In this document: in pieces, positions 18,573-26,818 of the stretch
Layout of the letters: each line of letters starts with the position of its first letter
How positions within the stretch are numbered: position 1 is the stretch's first letter
NCBI RefSeq assembly: GCF_022012415.1
Contig: NZ_JAKLTR010000018.1
Location: forward strand, 62,001-126,000
Reading direction: 5' to 3'
DNA from: Terrimonas ginsenosidimutans
GTDB lineage: Bacteria > Bacteroidota > Bacteroidia > Chitinophagales > Chitinophagaceae
DNA: 64,000 nt
Program-made: the position numbers and the translations under genes
Notes under the pieces: model-generated
Database searches by the model: none
What the model was told of the DNA's origin: nothing
What the model saw: the letters and a program-made list of their open reading frames with translations, nothing else

Positions 18573-18944
18573 ATGCATTTATCCTTCGGCAGAGTTATCT
18601 TGTTTGTGCAGCATGTAAATGCACTCAGGCATTTTTATGTTGACAACTTTCAGTTCAAGGTGCTGGAAGAAATACCAGATGAATGGGTCGTATTGAACTC
18701 GGGGATCTGTGAACTGGCGCTTCACAAGGCAACTCCTTCCAATACTGCCGCAGGCTCAACTGCTGAAAGTAATGTGAAGCTGGTGTTTCAAACTACAGAA
18801 GATCTGGCCGGATTAAGGGAGTTGCTTATCCGTAACAATGTGTCAGTGATGGAAATTAAGTCATTTGAAGGCTTTCCTTACATCCATTTCGATGGGAAAG
18901 ATCCTGAAGGAAATGTTTTTCAGATTATGCAAAGAGTGAACTAA
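18573..18944 (+). CDS. VOC-superfamily (glyoxalase/bleomycin-resistance-like) protein
   Basis: A 123-residue protein with the paired beta-alpha-beta-beta-beta modules of the vicinal-oxygen-chelate superfamily. The start SFGRVILFVQHVNALRHFYVDNFQFKVLEE is typical (strand, then helix reaching FY), and the end has EGFPYIHFDGKDPEGNVFQIMQ, the usual last strands with DPEGN and a possible metal-binding glutamate. The second strand reads VVLNSGICELALHKA. The reaction cannot be told. It is a single gene upstream of the arsenic cluster and may be unrelated to it. Confidence 0.8.
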   Translation: MHLSFGRVILFVQHVNALRHFYVDNFQFKVLEEIPDEWVVLNSGICELALHKATPSNTAAGSTAESNVKLVFQTTEDLAGLRELLIRNNVSVMEIKSFEGFPYIHFDGKDPEGNVFQIMQRVN

Positions 18945-19125
18945 AGATGTATTGCTTCACCAAGTTTGGGGCAGTATTGGTTTGGGTAATAAGGCTTAGA
19001 ATTTAAATCTATTTTCTCAGGCAATTTACGTTAGGGGCGGTTCGAGATGCGATCTGCATTATTTCCAGAAGAGCAACAGAGGGACTACGCGTTAAGGCAT
19101 CTTTGATTTTGTTTCGAGTCGCCGG

Positions 19126-19181
19126 CTTATTATGTATGCAACTCTAACATAAAATGTAAGATTTGCATACATGATGATAAG
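19126..19181. repeat. Inverted repeat upstream of the arsenic cluster
   Basis: ATGTATGCAA (19132-19141) faces TTGCATACAT (19163-19172), a perfect 10-bp inverted repeat. The pairing extends imperfectly outward (CTTAT/ATAAG) and inward (ACAT/ATGT). It lies about 100 bp upstream of arsR and differs from the ATCGCAATATTGCGAT operators, so it could be a second regulatory site or a hairpin. Confidence 0.5.
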
Positions 19182-19264
19182 CAGAATCAAAAATCCCTGA
19201 AATTCAATGTCATGTCTGCATATAACAAATGTATCAATACGGAATGGATGTTTATGGATATTTT

Positions 19265-19280
19265 ATCGTAATATTGCGAT
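19265..19280. promoter_or_regulatory. ArsR-type operator copy 1
   Basis: ATCGTAATATTGCGAT, one mismatch from the perfect palindrome at 19631-19646, ends 2 bp before the preferred arsR start at 19283. This suggests autoregulation. Confidence 0.75.
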
Positions 19281-19282
19281 TG

Positions 19283-19612
19283 ATGGGATTGACTAAATCA
19301 GAAATATTTACAGAAAAGCAAAACAAGCTTGCGCAGATGATGAAAGCACTTGCTCATCCCGCACGTATCGCCATTCTGCAATACCTGGTGAAGAGCCAGG
19401 CGTGTATATGCGGAGACCTTGTTGAAGAATTAGGCCTTGCGCAGGCAACCATCAGCCAGCATTTGAAAGAATTAAAGAGTGTGGGATTGATACAGGGTAC
19501 CATCGAAGGAACCAGCGTTTGCTATTGCATAGACCCGAAAGTATGGAATCAGTACAGGTCAGCCTTCGACACGTTCTTCGTCTCCTATGTAAATAAGGGG
19601 ACCTGCTGTTAA
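19283..19612 (+). CDS. ArsR-family metalloregulator
   Basis: A 109-residue winged-helix repressor. The core reads MMKALAHPARIAILQYLVKSQACICGDLVEELGLAQATISQHLKELKSVGLIQG, with the ACICGDL stretch giving the paired cysteines that bind As(III) or Sb(III) in this family. Another cysteine pair closes the protein. An in-frame ATG at 19229 would add 18 atypical residues and place the operator inside the gene, so I chose 19283. It heads the cluster with the methyltransferase and arsenate reductase and should repress them until arsenite binds. Confidence 0.9.
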   Translation: MGLTKSEIFTEKQNKLAQMMKALAHPARIAILQYLVKSQACICGDLVEELGLAQATISQHLKELKSVGLIQGTIEGTSVCYCIDPKVWNQYRSAFDTFFVSYVNKGTCC

Positions 19613-19630
19613 ATTTTTTTACACTTATTC

Positions 19631-19646
19631 ATCGCAATATTGCGAT
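19631..19646. promoter_or_regulatory. ArsR-type operator copy 2, perfect palindrome
   Basis: ATCGCAATATTGCGAT is a perfect 16-bp palindrome in the gap between arsR and the methyltransferase, 22 bp before the latter's start. Its near copy lies just upstream of arsR, so both are probably bound by that regulator. Confidence 0.8.
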
Positions 19647-19668
19647 TATAAAAAATAAAAGATCAGAT

Positions 19669-20514
19669 ATGAAAACGGAGCAGGAATTAAAAGAGCTGGT
19701 AAAGCAGAAGTACAGCGAGATCGCTTTACAGGATAAAGCCGAAAATGCAGCGTCCTGCTGCGGATCGGGAGGTTGCTCAACGGAAGTGTATAACATCATG
19801 ACCGATGATTACACGGCAATTGACGGATATAAGCAGGAAGCAGATCTGGGTTTGGGCTGTGGACTACCTACTCAATTTGCAAAGATCAAAAAAGGGGATA
19901 TCGTTATTGATCTTGGTTCGGGGGCCGGTAACGACGCTTTTATTGCCCGTGCGGAAACGGGAGAGAGCGGCAAAGTGATCGGTATTGATTTTACACCGGC
20001 GATGATACAAAAGGCACGGGAGAATGCTGAAAAACTCGGATTTAATAACGTCGAATTCCGGCAGGGCGATATTGAGAAGATGCCGGTGTCAGCGGAAATC
20101 GCTGATGTGATCGTAAGCAATTGTGTCCTCAATCTTGTCCCAAATAAGGATGCCGTGCTGAAAGAGATTCTCAGGGTGTTGAAGCCGGGCGCCCATTTCA
20201 GCATCTCTGATATTGTCATTGAAGGAAACCTACCTTCTGCCATTCAGGAAGGTGCTGAAATGTATGCCGGCTGTGTTTCCGGGGCAATTCAAAAAGACGA
20301 CTATCTCGCATTGATCCTGAAAAATGGATTTACCGCTGTTACGATTCAGAAATCAAAAGCGATCGTCATTCCTGACGACATACTTTCAGAATACCTTTCT
20401 GCTGAAGAAACAGAACAGTTCCGAAACAGTAACACGGGGATCTATAGCATTACCGTGTATGCGGAAAAACCTGTGCAAGCTGGTAAGGATTGTTGCACAC
20501 CTGATTGCTGCTGA
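19669..20514 (+). CDS. arsM: Arsenite S-adenosylmethionine methyltransferase
   Basis: A 281-residue cytosolic enzyme that methylates arsenite using AdoMet. The Rossmann motif DIVIDLGSGAGNDAFIA (about residue 82) binds AdoMet. Cysteines expected for arsenic binding in this family are present in GLGCGLPTQFA, SNCVLNL and AGCVSGAI, and there are extra cysteine groups near both ends (ASCCGSGGCS and KDCCTPDCC). It lies between arsR and an arsenate reductase, with an ArsR-type operator directly upstream. Together the two enzymes would reduce arsenate and then methylate arsenite; no ArsB or Acr3 efflux pump is seen nearby. Confidence 0.93.
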   Translation: MKTEQELKELVKQKYSEIALQDKAENAASCCGSGGCSTEVYNIMTDDYTAIDGYKQEADLGLGCGLPTQFAKIKKGDIVIDLGSGAGNDAFIARAETGESGKVIGIDFTPAMIQKARENAEKLGFNNVEFRQGDIEKMPVSAEIADVIVSNCVLNLVPNKDAVLKEILRVLKPGAHFSISDIVIEGNLPSAIQEGAEMYAGCVSGAIQKDDYLALILKNGFTAVTIQKSKAIVIPDDILSEYLSAEETEQFRNSNTGIYSITVYAEKPVQAGKDCCTPDCC

Positions 20515-20623
20515 TCATTCTGAACGCGAATATCATCGGTCATATTGCTAACATGATTTTAGGGCCTGATCCGAAATTCACCGTTATCGAGCTGATCCGG
20601 CTGATGCCTTTTAAACAACAAAC

Positions 20624-21046
20624 ATGATAAAGATCCTTGTTCTTTGTACGGGCAATAGTTGCCGCAGTCAGATCGCTGAAGGCTATTTAAGACACTTTGG
20701 AAAAGGGAAAGCGGAGGTTTACAGTGCCGGTGTTGAAACGCATGGCGTGAACCCCCGCGCAATAGCTATCATGAAAGAAGACGGGATTGATATATCTCAT
20801 CACACCTCCAATGATCTTAAAGAGTATTCAGGTGTTGAGTTTGATCATATCATCACGGTATGTGATAATGCTAAAGAGCGCTGTCCTTATTTTCCGGGGC
20901 ATGCTGAAAAGATCCATCATAATTTTACCGACCCGGCAAAAGCTACAGGTACGGAAACCGATATAATGAACAGCTTCCGTGCAGTGCGGGATGAAATAAA
21001 GTTATTTGCCAAACAATTCATTGAGCAGCGATCAATTTTGAAGTGA
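20624..21046 (+). CDS. arsC: Arsenate reductase, low-molecular-weight-phosphatase type
   Basis: A 140-residue enzyme of the thioredoxin-coupled ArsC class. The phosphate-binding loop CTGNSCR near the N-terminus gives the nucleophilic cysteine and arginine (C-X5-R), and CDNAKERCPYFPG supplies the two cysteines of the redox relay. NFTDPAKATGTE holds the conserved aspartate-proline acid. It reduces arsenate to arsenite, the substrate of the upstream methyltransferase. The 109-bp gap before it has no operator copy, so it is probably transcribed with the methyltransferase. Confidence 0.92.
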   Translation: MIKILVLCTGNSCRSQIAEGYLRHFGKGKAEVYSAGVETHGVNPRAIAIMKEDGIDISHHTSNDLKEYSGVEFDHIITVCDNAKERCPYFPGHAEKIHHNFTDPAKATGTETDIMNSFRAVRDEIKLFAKQFIEQRSILK

Positions 21047-21135
21047 AACGTGTGAAGACGTCCCGGCTGTGCAAGGCCTGCTTATTCTTACGCCCTATTT
21101 CCGGTAGAGATCTCGTTGTTCTTCTTCGAGTGGAA

Positions 21136-21174
21136 ATTAAAAATCCCCGGGAATTCGTCCCGGGGATTTTTAAT
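21136..21174. terminator. Bidirectional intrinsic terminator
   Basis: A perfect 17-bp stem (21136-21152 with 21158-21174, core ATCCCCGGGA/TCCCGGGGAT) closes a five-base loop. Its A and T ends allow termination from both sides, between the convergent arsC and aminotransferase genes. Confidence 0.92.
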
Positions 21175-21190
21175 TCAGTCTATTTTACTT

Positions 21191-22414
21191 TCAGGCCAAA
21201 GCCTGTTTCTTTTCTTCAATTTTTACTTTTCCCGGATATTCTTCCAATGCTCTTTCCAGGCAATCCATTGCACCGGCAATAGACTCCAGGTTGAGTACAT
21301 AAGCCAGCCGTACTTCGTTCTTTCCAAGTCCAGGAGTTCCATAAAAACCAGTTGCCGGTGCAAGCATCACGGTCTGGTTATTATAGCTGAAGCTTTCCAG
21401 CAGCCACTGGCAGAATTTATCCGCATCATCGATAGGAAGGCGTGCAATGGCATAGAAAGCGCCGCCCGGATTCGGGCAGAATACACCCGGCATAGCGTTC
21501 AGGCGGGATACGAGCAGATCGCGGCGTGCCTGGTACTCTTTTTTCGGACCATCAAAATAGCTATCAGGAAGATCAACCGCTGCTTCGCCGAGGATCTGGG
21601 CAAGGCCGGGAGGGCTTAACCTGGCCTGAGCAAATTTCATGGCAGCATCATATACCTGCTTGTTTTTGGTAACCAGTGCACCGATCCTTGCACCACAGGC
21701 GCTGTAGCGCTTGCTGATCGTGTCCATCAATACCACATGCTGCTCCATTCCTTCCAGCTGCATAGCGCTTACGTATTCGCCGTCATAGCAGAATTCGCGA
21801 TAGGCTTCATCGCTGAACAGGTATAGATCATGGCGAAGACAGATATCTTTCAGGGCCTCCATTTCCTCGCGGCTGTAGAGGTAGCCTGTCGGGTTATTCG
21901 GGCTGCAGATAATGATCGCTTTTGTTTTGGATGTGATCACTTTTTCGAAATCAGCGATCGGGGGAAGGGCGAAACCGGTTTCGATATGTGAGGTGATCGG
22001 AACCACTTCCACACCAGCGGTACAGGCAAAACCATTGTAGTTGGCGTAGAACGGCTCGGGAATGATCACTTCATCACCTGGATTCAGGCAGGTAAAAAAT
22101 GCGAAAAGGATCGCCTCAGATCCACCTGTTGTGATCATGATCTGATCATGCGAAACGGAGATGCCTACTTTTTGATAGTATTCAACCAGTTTGCGGCGAT
22201 AGCTTTCATTTCCCGCACTATGGCTGTATTCCAGAACCTTCAGGTCGGCATGCTTTACCGCATCCATGATGGCTGGCGGAGTTTCAATGTCTGGCTGACC
22301 AATATTTAGGTGATAAACCTTTGTTCCTTTCTTTTTGGCCGCTTCGGCAAACGGTACCAGTTTCCGTATGGGGGAGGGTGGCATTTCCTGGCCACGGGTA
22401 GAAATGTTTAGCAT
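21191..22414 (-). CDS. PLP-dependent aminotransferase, class I/II (aspartate aminotransferase-like)
   Basis: A 407-residue fold-type I aminotransferase. Visible are the N-terminal NIGQPDIETPP, the cofactor-binding GGSEAILFAF, the SPNNPTGYLYSREE loop, SDEAYREFCYDG, and SKRYSACGARIGALV with the lysine that binds pyridoxal phosphate. The C-terminal RLAYVLN has the arginine that binds the substrate carboxylate. The amino-donor range cannot be fixed. I chose the start at 22414 (MLNIST) over the ATG five codons upstream. A decamer repeat region lies just upstream. Confidence 0.9.
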   Translation of the reverse strand: MLNISTRGQEMPPSPIRKLVPFAEAAKKKGTKVYHLNIGQPDIETPPAIMDAVKHADLKVLEYSHSAGNESYRRKLVEYYQKVGISVSHDQIMITTGGSEAILFAFFTCLNPGDEVIIPEPFYANYNGFACTAGVEVVPITSHIETGFALPPIADFEKVITSKTKAIIICSPNNPTGYLYSREEMEALKDICLRHDLYLFSDEAYREFCYDGEYVSAMQLEGMEQHVVLMDTISKRYSACGARIGALVTKNKQVYDAAMKFAQARLSPPGLAQILGEAAVDLPDSYFDGPKKEYQARRDLLVSRLNAMPGVFCPNPGGAFYAIARLPIDDADKFCQWLLESFSYNNQTVMLAPATGFYGTPGLGKNEVRLAYVLNLESIAGAMDCLERALEEYPGKVKIEEKKQALA

Positions 22415-22420
22415 AACGCG

Positions 22421-22593
22421 AATGTACATAAAACGCGAATGAGCGCCAATGGCCGCGAATAATCGCGAATAGACTCAGACCGGCTTAGGACCTCTATGCG
22501 GGAATGTGCATGTTCCCGGCTGTCGGACTTTATGCGTGCTCATGCGCGCCATTCGTGTTCATTCGCGGCCATTCGTGTTCATTCGTGTTCATA
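22421..22593. repeat. Decamer repeat arrays in inverted arrangement
   Basis: The left part has 10-bp units of the form CGCGAATGNN (22434-22469: CGCGAATGAG, CGCCAATGGC, CGCGAATAAT and a partial unit). The right part (22550-22592) has the reverse form CATTCGTGTT, CATTCGCGGC, CATTCGTGTT, CATTCGTGTT. The two arms can fold together. The element separates the aminotransferase start from the small gene upstream. Confidence 0.75.
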
Positions 22594-22599
22594 AAGAAA

Positions 22600-22623
22600 G
22601 GGCAGCCATTTCATTGGCTGCCC
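22600..22623 (-). terminator. Intrinsic terminator of the 22664-22981 gene
   Basis: A perfect 9-bp stem GGGCAGCCA/TGGCTGCCC with a six-base loop. On the minus strand it runs into a T-rich stretch (CTTTCTTTATG). Confidence 0.75.
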
Positions 22624-22663
22624 CTGTAACTACTAGATGTTATATTCGTCAATTCTATAATAA

Positions 22664-22981
22664 CTAGTAGTTCTCTTCCATAAATTCCTGGTTGATTAGG
22701 CCGAGGTCATGTATGTTATTGTAACCGTCCTTGTACGCTTTTAATTTACCGTAGGATCCATCGACCTCTACGCTTACAACTACCTGTTGAAAATTAACCT
22801 GCTGTGTAAGATCTGCGTCGATCTCATCCGGCGTTTTCAGGTAATTGTTGATCGGATTCAACACTCTTCTTTCAACACTCTTTTCGAATCTGTCGAGCTG
22901 AGTGTGAACAAAACTTGTTACCGAACTTGTCAGTCCGGACAGAGAAAATCCTTTCTCTAATTGGTGAATTTCGTGGCTCAT
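22664..22981 (-). CDS. Hypothetical 105-residue protein
   Basis: A small soluble protein that I do not recognise. The N-terminal half is predicted helical (HEIHQLEKGFSLSG, TSSVTSFVHTQLDRFEKSVERRVLNPINNYL) and the C-terminal half has a strand-rich stretch (NFQQVVVSVEVDGSYGKLKAYKDG). There are no cysteines, signal peptide or membrane segment. It is a single gene with its own terminator. The sequence TAACGTTTG just before the start resembles a -7 box with one extra base, suggesting a very short leader. Confidence 0.6.
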   Translation of the reverse strand: MSHEIHQLEKGFSLSGLTSSVTSFVHTQLDRFEKSVERRVLNPINNYLKTPDEIDADLTQQVNFQQVVVSVEVDGSYGKLKAYKDGYNNIHDLGLINQEFMEENY

Positions 22982-23271
22982 TGCAAACGTTATTAGATAG
23001 TATACTGGAAATTTCGTGCCGTGTTAATACGAGGAAAATGATGGAGATTGGGAATCAGGGTTTCAGCCCTGGGATTGTGGATAAATGAAGTGAAGGAGTT
23101 TTAAAAAAATATCATGTTGTGATCATGATCGTCCGGTGGGGAAATGAATATGATGAATATTTTCCCGCTGCGGTAAAATTACGTTACAGTTGATACCCTG
23201 TTTCCGGGCGAAAATGATGTAGACATTTACGGGTTTAACCTTAGACCTTTTATTCCTGGGTATAAACAAAA
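22982..23271. other. Intergenic region with a small hairpin
   Basis: No gene is seen. A CAGGG-TTTCAG-CCCTG hairpin lies at 23056-23071 next to GATTGTGGATAAATG. The rest is A/T-rich and should carry the promoter for the gene ending at 22664 near 22981. Confidence 0.4.
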
Positions 23272-23297
23272 GTCCCCCGCAGAGAACTGCAGGGGAC
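23272..23297 (-). terminator. Terminator of the DUF1573 pair
   Basis: GTCCCC-C-GCAG and CTGC-A-GGGGAC form a 10-bp stem with one internal mismatch and an AGAA loop. On the minus strand it is followed by a T-rich run. It lies 39 bp after the last stop. Confidence 0.75.
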
Positions 23298-23335
23298 ACT
23301 TATTATAGGTTAAAAGCGATTAACGTGTTTGTCGA

Positions 23336-23719
23336 TTAGTTGGCTGCAACTACCTCACCTGTGATGTGAACAGTTTTAACCTGCTCCACACCAGCGAAAG
23401 TTACATAAACATCTTTTTTCAATGGACCGAGAGTTCCCGCGTTGAAAACAACTTTCAGTTTTCCAGTACCGCCCGGAGCGATCGGCTGTTCCGGTTTTTC
23501 AGGCACTGTGCAACCGCAGCTTGCGCTTGCGTTGGCAATCACCAGCGGTTTGTCGCCTATATTTTTAATCTCGAAATAATATGTAACGGGAGTACCCTGT
23601 TTGATCTTACCAAAATTGTGGTTCTCTGTGTTGAATTTTGCCACATCATCAGGTTTTGCCTGGGCCATAACTACTACACTAAAAAAAACAGCGGTTGCGA
23701 AAAGAACGATCTTCTTCAT
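23336..23719 (-). CDS. DUF1573 exported protein
   Basis: A 127-residue exported protein. Residues 1-19 are a signal peptide ending in VVVMAQA. The mature part is one Ig-like DUF1573 domain: ENHNFGKIKQGTPVTYYFEIKNIGDKPLVI, then the hallmark ASASCGCTVP followed by PIAPGGTGKLKVVFN. The family is common in Bacteroidota envelopes and its function is not established; the CGC motif may carry a disulfide or bind metal. It follows a close paralog by 10 bp in the same operon. Confidence 0.9.
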   Translation of the reverse strand: MKKIVLFATAVFFSVVVMAQAKPDDVAKFNTENHNFGKIKQGTPVTYYFEIKNIGDKPLVIANASASCGCTVPEKPEQPIAPGGTGKLKVVFNAGTLGPLKKDVYVTFAGVEQVKTVHITGEVVAAN

Positions 23720-23729
23720 GGTTTGTATT

Positions 23730-24170
23730 TTATAATGATTGCTTTTTTAAAAACTGAACGGATGCATTGGCAGGAGCGGCGCCTTCGGGGGCTTTCCAGA
23801 CGTTGCCGTGGATGGTCAACCGGTTGCTTTGGTTGCCATTGTAAATAATGGTGATATCTTTTGTAAAAGGGCCTTCCAGGGCGGCGTTAAAGCCGACCTT
23901 AATTTTACTGGAAGCTCCCGGAGCGATCGCGTCCTTACTCCATTCTGGGGTGGTGCATCCGCAAGAGGCCTGTACATTATCCAACTTGAGAGGAGTATTC
24001 CCGCTGTTTGTAACCTCGAAATAATAGTAAACCGGTTTGTGCTGGGGGATATCTCCGAAATTATGGTCAGATTCTTTCAACTTCAACACCTCTGGTGCCG
24101 CGCCGGTTGACTGGGCGCTGGCCGCAAAAAAAGCGATCAGAAATGCAGTAAGCGTAAAAAGTTTCTTCAT
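23730..24170 (-). CDS. DUF1573 exported protein, paralog
   Basis: A 146-residue exported protein with a signal peptide (MKKLFTLTAFLIAFFAASAQS) and one DUF1573 domain: ESDHNFGDIPQHKPVYYYFEVTNSGNTPL, VQASCGCTTPEW and AIAPGASSKIKVGFN. It is about half identical to the next gene over the domain core, so the pair is a tandem duplication. A canonical promoter lies directly upstream. A C-terminal tail rich in alanine and proline after the domain distinguishes it from its partner. Confidence 0.9.
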   Translation of the reverse strand: MKKLFTLTAFLIAFFAASAQSTGAAPEVLKLKESDHNFGDIPQHKPVYYYFEVTNSGNTPLKLDNVQASCGCTTPEWSKDAIAPGASSKIKVGFNAALEGPFTKDITIIYNGNQSNRLTIHGNVWKAPEGAAPANASVQFLKKQSL

Positions 24171-24188
24171 ACGTAAGGGTTAGGGCTT

Positions 24189-24219
24189 CAAAAGTACATC
24201 AAAGATGAAAGACTTCAAA
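24189..24219 (-). promoter_or_regulatory. Canonical Bacteroidota promoter of the DUF1573 operon
   Basis: Read on the minus strand: TTTG (24219-24216), 19-bp spacer, TACTTTTG (24196-24189). This is an exact -33/-7 pair. The predicted transcript start near 24184 gives a leader of about 15 bases. Confidence 0.8.
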
Positions 24220-24279
24220 TAAGGGTTGCAGCGTTAACACTCTATTTTTTGGGAGCGGCTCAAATGACCCTAATCTCCC

Positions 24280-24287
24280 TATTTTTG
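24280..24287 (+). promoter_or_regulatory. -7 box touching the E1 start codon
   Basis: TATTTTTG matches TAnnTTTG and ends 4 bp before the ATG at 24292. If used, the mRNA would be leaderless or nearly so. No TTTG is seen at the ideal -33 distance. Confidence 0.55.
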
Positions 24288-24291
24288 CTGC

Positions 24292-26685
24292 ATGGAAAAT
24301 ACGACTCCATTAACGATGCCGGCAGATGCAAAATTGTCCTTCGATAAATTCAGGGAAGAGGTGCTCAGCGACTATCGCATAGCATGTATCAGCCGGGAAG
24401 CCAGTCTTTTAGCTCGAAAAGAAGTGTTGACCGGGAAAGCCAAATTTGGCATTTTCGGGGATGGAAAAGAAATAGCGCAGGTGGCTATGGCCAAGTTCTT
24501 CCAGCCGGGCGATTTCCGGAGCGGCTATTACCGTGATCAGACCTTCCATTTCGCCATCGGTCAGTCGACCGTAGATCATTTTTTCTCCCAGTTATATGCC
24601 GATCCTGATATCAATAATGATCCTAACAATGCCGGACGGCAGATGGTGTCCCATTTCTGTACGCCACTGACGGATGAGAACGGGGAATGGCTCGATCTTG
24701 CCAACCGCCGCAATACGGCAAGCGATATGGCTCCCACAGCGGCCCAGATGCCGAGATCTTTGGGACTGGCGTATGCTTCCCGGTTATTCCGACGGGTACC
24801 CGAATTGAAAGAATTAAAAGGTCTTTCAGATAATGGCAATGAAGTATGTTTTTGCACGATCGGCGATGCCTCCACTTCGGAGGGCCATTTCTGGGAAACA
24901 GTGAATGCGGCCGGAGTTCTGCAGGTACCTCTCGCCATCTTTGTTTGGGATGATGGTTACGGCATATCCGTTCCAAAAAAATACCAGACAACCAAAGGCT
25001 CCATTTCTGAAGCCCTGAGCGGTTTACAAAAGCAGGAAAATACAAACGGGCTACACATCTATAAAGTAAAGGGATGGGATTATGCCGGTATGTGCGAAAC
25101 CTTTGATGAAGGTTTGCGCATTGCCAGGGAACAGCATGTTCCCGTTCTATTCCATGTAGAAGAGATCACTCAGCCGCAGGGACACTCTACCTCCGGCAGC
25201 CATGAACGTTATAAAACGCAGGAACGGCTTGCCTGGGAAAGGGAATGGGACGGCCTCAAGAAAATGCGTGAGTGGATCCTCGAAAATTCTCTCAGCGACG
25301 AAGACGAGATTGAACAGATAGAACGCCAGGCTAAAAAAGACGTAAAAGAAAGCAAGGATAATGCGTGGCAGAAATACCTGACACCTATTAAGAAACAGGT
25401 TGAGAAAACAACTGATCTCCTCAATACGATGGCCAACAGCTTACCTGAAGAGGGTGCCGCATTGAAAAAGATCGTTTCCCAACTGACACTGAACCGTGAG
25501 CCGCTTCGCCGCGATATCATGAAAGCCCTTTATGAAGCAATCGCTATCGCGGGAAAGAATGATGCTGCCTTCTGGACGAAAGATTATTATAAAGATCTTC
25601 AGGCTGAAAATAAAGAGCTGTACAATACAAAGCTTTACAATGAAGGAGCGAAAAGCGCATTGCGCGTGCCGGAAGTAAAAGCAGTGTTCCCTAAAGAAGT
25701 TCAGCAGATCAACGGTTATGAAGTACTGAACAAGTATTTCGATGAGCTCTTTTCGCATAATAAAAAAGTAATTGCTTTTGGTGAAGACCTCGGCAATATT
25801 GGCGACGTGAACCAGGGCTTTAGCGGCCTGCAGGCAAAGCATGGCGAAGACCGCATCTTCGATACAGGCATCCGTGAGCTGACCATCATGGGGCAGGGCA
25901 TAGGCCTGGCTTTGCGTGGGTTGAGACCAATCGCTGAGATCCAGTACCTGGATTACCTGTTGTACGGCCTTCAGCCATTGAGTGATGATGTAGCCAGTCT
26001 CCATTACCGGACATATGGACAGCAGAGCTGTCCGCTGATCGTGCGCTCCCGTGGTCACAGGCTCGAAGGGATCTGGCACAGCGGTTCTCCGATGGGTATG
26101 ATCGTTAACTCCCTGCGCGGATTGTATGTTTGCGTTCCAAGAAATATGGTGCAGGCGGTGGGAATGTATAATACTTTATTGAAAGGAAACGACCCGGCGA
26201 TCATTATCGAATGCCTGAATGGTTATCGTTTGAAAGAAAAGCTGCCTTCCAATCTGCTGGAGATGACTGTGCCGCTTGGGAAACCTGAAGTCATCCGTGA
26301 AGGAACGGATATCACGATCGTTTCTTATGGCTCTGTATTGCGAATTATCCAGGAAGCCGCGACAGGCCTGGAAAAGTATAATATCTCCTGTGAGATCATA
26401 GACGTGCAAACGCTTTTGCCTTTTGATACAGATCACATGATCGTGGAATCGTTGAAAAAGACCAGCAGGATCCTTTTTGTGGACGAAGATGTACCCGGAG
26501 GAGCTGCTGCTTATATGTTCAATCACGTAATGGAGCAACAGCAGGGATATAAATATCTTGATGTGGCACCACGGACAGTAACGGGGAAAGCACACCGTCC
26601 TGCTTATGGAAGTGATGGAGATTATTTCAGCAAGCCGAACGTGGAAGAGATTGAAACGGCTATCAAGGAAATGATGGCGGAATAA
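24292..26685 (+). CDS. 2-oxoacid dehydrogenase E1, fused alpha and beta subunits
   Basis: A 797-residue thiamine-diphosphate enzyme that decarboxylates a 2-oxoacid and passes the acyl group to an E2 lipoyl protein. The alpha half (about 1-370) has the cofactor motif IGDASTSEGHFWETVNAAG with WDDGYGISVP; the beta half (about 460-797) has FGEDLGNIGDVNQGFSGL, TGIRELTIMGQGIGLALRG and VDEDVPGGAAAYM. Branched-chain 2-oxoacids are the likely substrates of this Bacteroidota type, but pyruvate cannot be excluded. E2 and E3 are not in the window. Confidence 0.92.
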   Translation: MENTTPLTMPADAKLSFDKFREEVLSDYRIACISREASLLARKEVLTGKAKFGIFGDGKEIAQVAMAKFFQPGDFRSGYYRDQTFHFAIGQSTVDHFFSQLYADPDINNDPNNAGRQMVSHFCTPLTDENGEWLDLANRRNTASDMAPTAAQMPRSLGLAYASRLFRRVPELKELKGLSDNGNEVCFCTIGDASTSEGHFWETVNAAGVLQVPLAIFVWDDGYGISVPKKYQTTKGSISEALSGLQKQENTNGLHIYKVKGWDYAGMCETFDEGLRIAREQHVPVLFHVEEITQPQGHSTSGSHERYKTQERLAWEREWDGLKKMREWILENSLSDEDEIEQIERQAKKDVKESKDNAWQKYLTPIKKQVEKTTDLLNTMANSLPEEGAALKKIVSQLTLNREPLRRDIMKALYEAIAIAGKNDAAFWTKDYYKDLQAENKELYNTKLYNEGAKSALRVPEVKAVFPKEVQQINGYEVLNKYFDELFSHNKKVIAFGEDLGNIGDVNQGFSGLQAKHGEDRIFDTGIRELTIMGQGIGLALRGLRPIAEIQYLDYLLYGLQPLSDDVASLHYRTYGQQSCPLIVRSRGHRLEGIWHSGSPMGMIVNSLRGLYVCVPRNMVQAVGMYNTLLKGNDPAIIIECLNGYRLKEKLPSNLLEMTVPLGKPEVIREGTDITIVSYGSVLRIIQEAATGLEKYNISCEIIDVQTLLPFDTDHMIVESLKKTSRILFVDEDVPGGAAAYMFNHVMEQQQGYKYLDVAPRTVTGKAHRPAYGSDGDYFSKPNVEEIETAIKEMMAE

Positions 26686-26707
26686 AAGGAAGAAATTTTA
26701 AATAGCG

Positions 26708-26733
26708 GATCCCGTGCAGATTTGTACGGGATC
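26708..26733 (+). terminator. Intrinsic terminator of the E1 gene
   Basis: A perfect 8-bp stem GATCCCGT/ACGGGATC with a 10-base loop, followed by TTTTG, 23 bp after the stop. Confidence 0.8.
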
Positions 26734-26818
26734 TTTTGTTTAAACCCGCTTCGATTACCTGCGCGAGGAGATCCGCGTAACATGCTTATTATCTATCTTC
26801 AACCTAAGATTATCCCGC

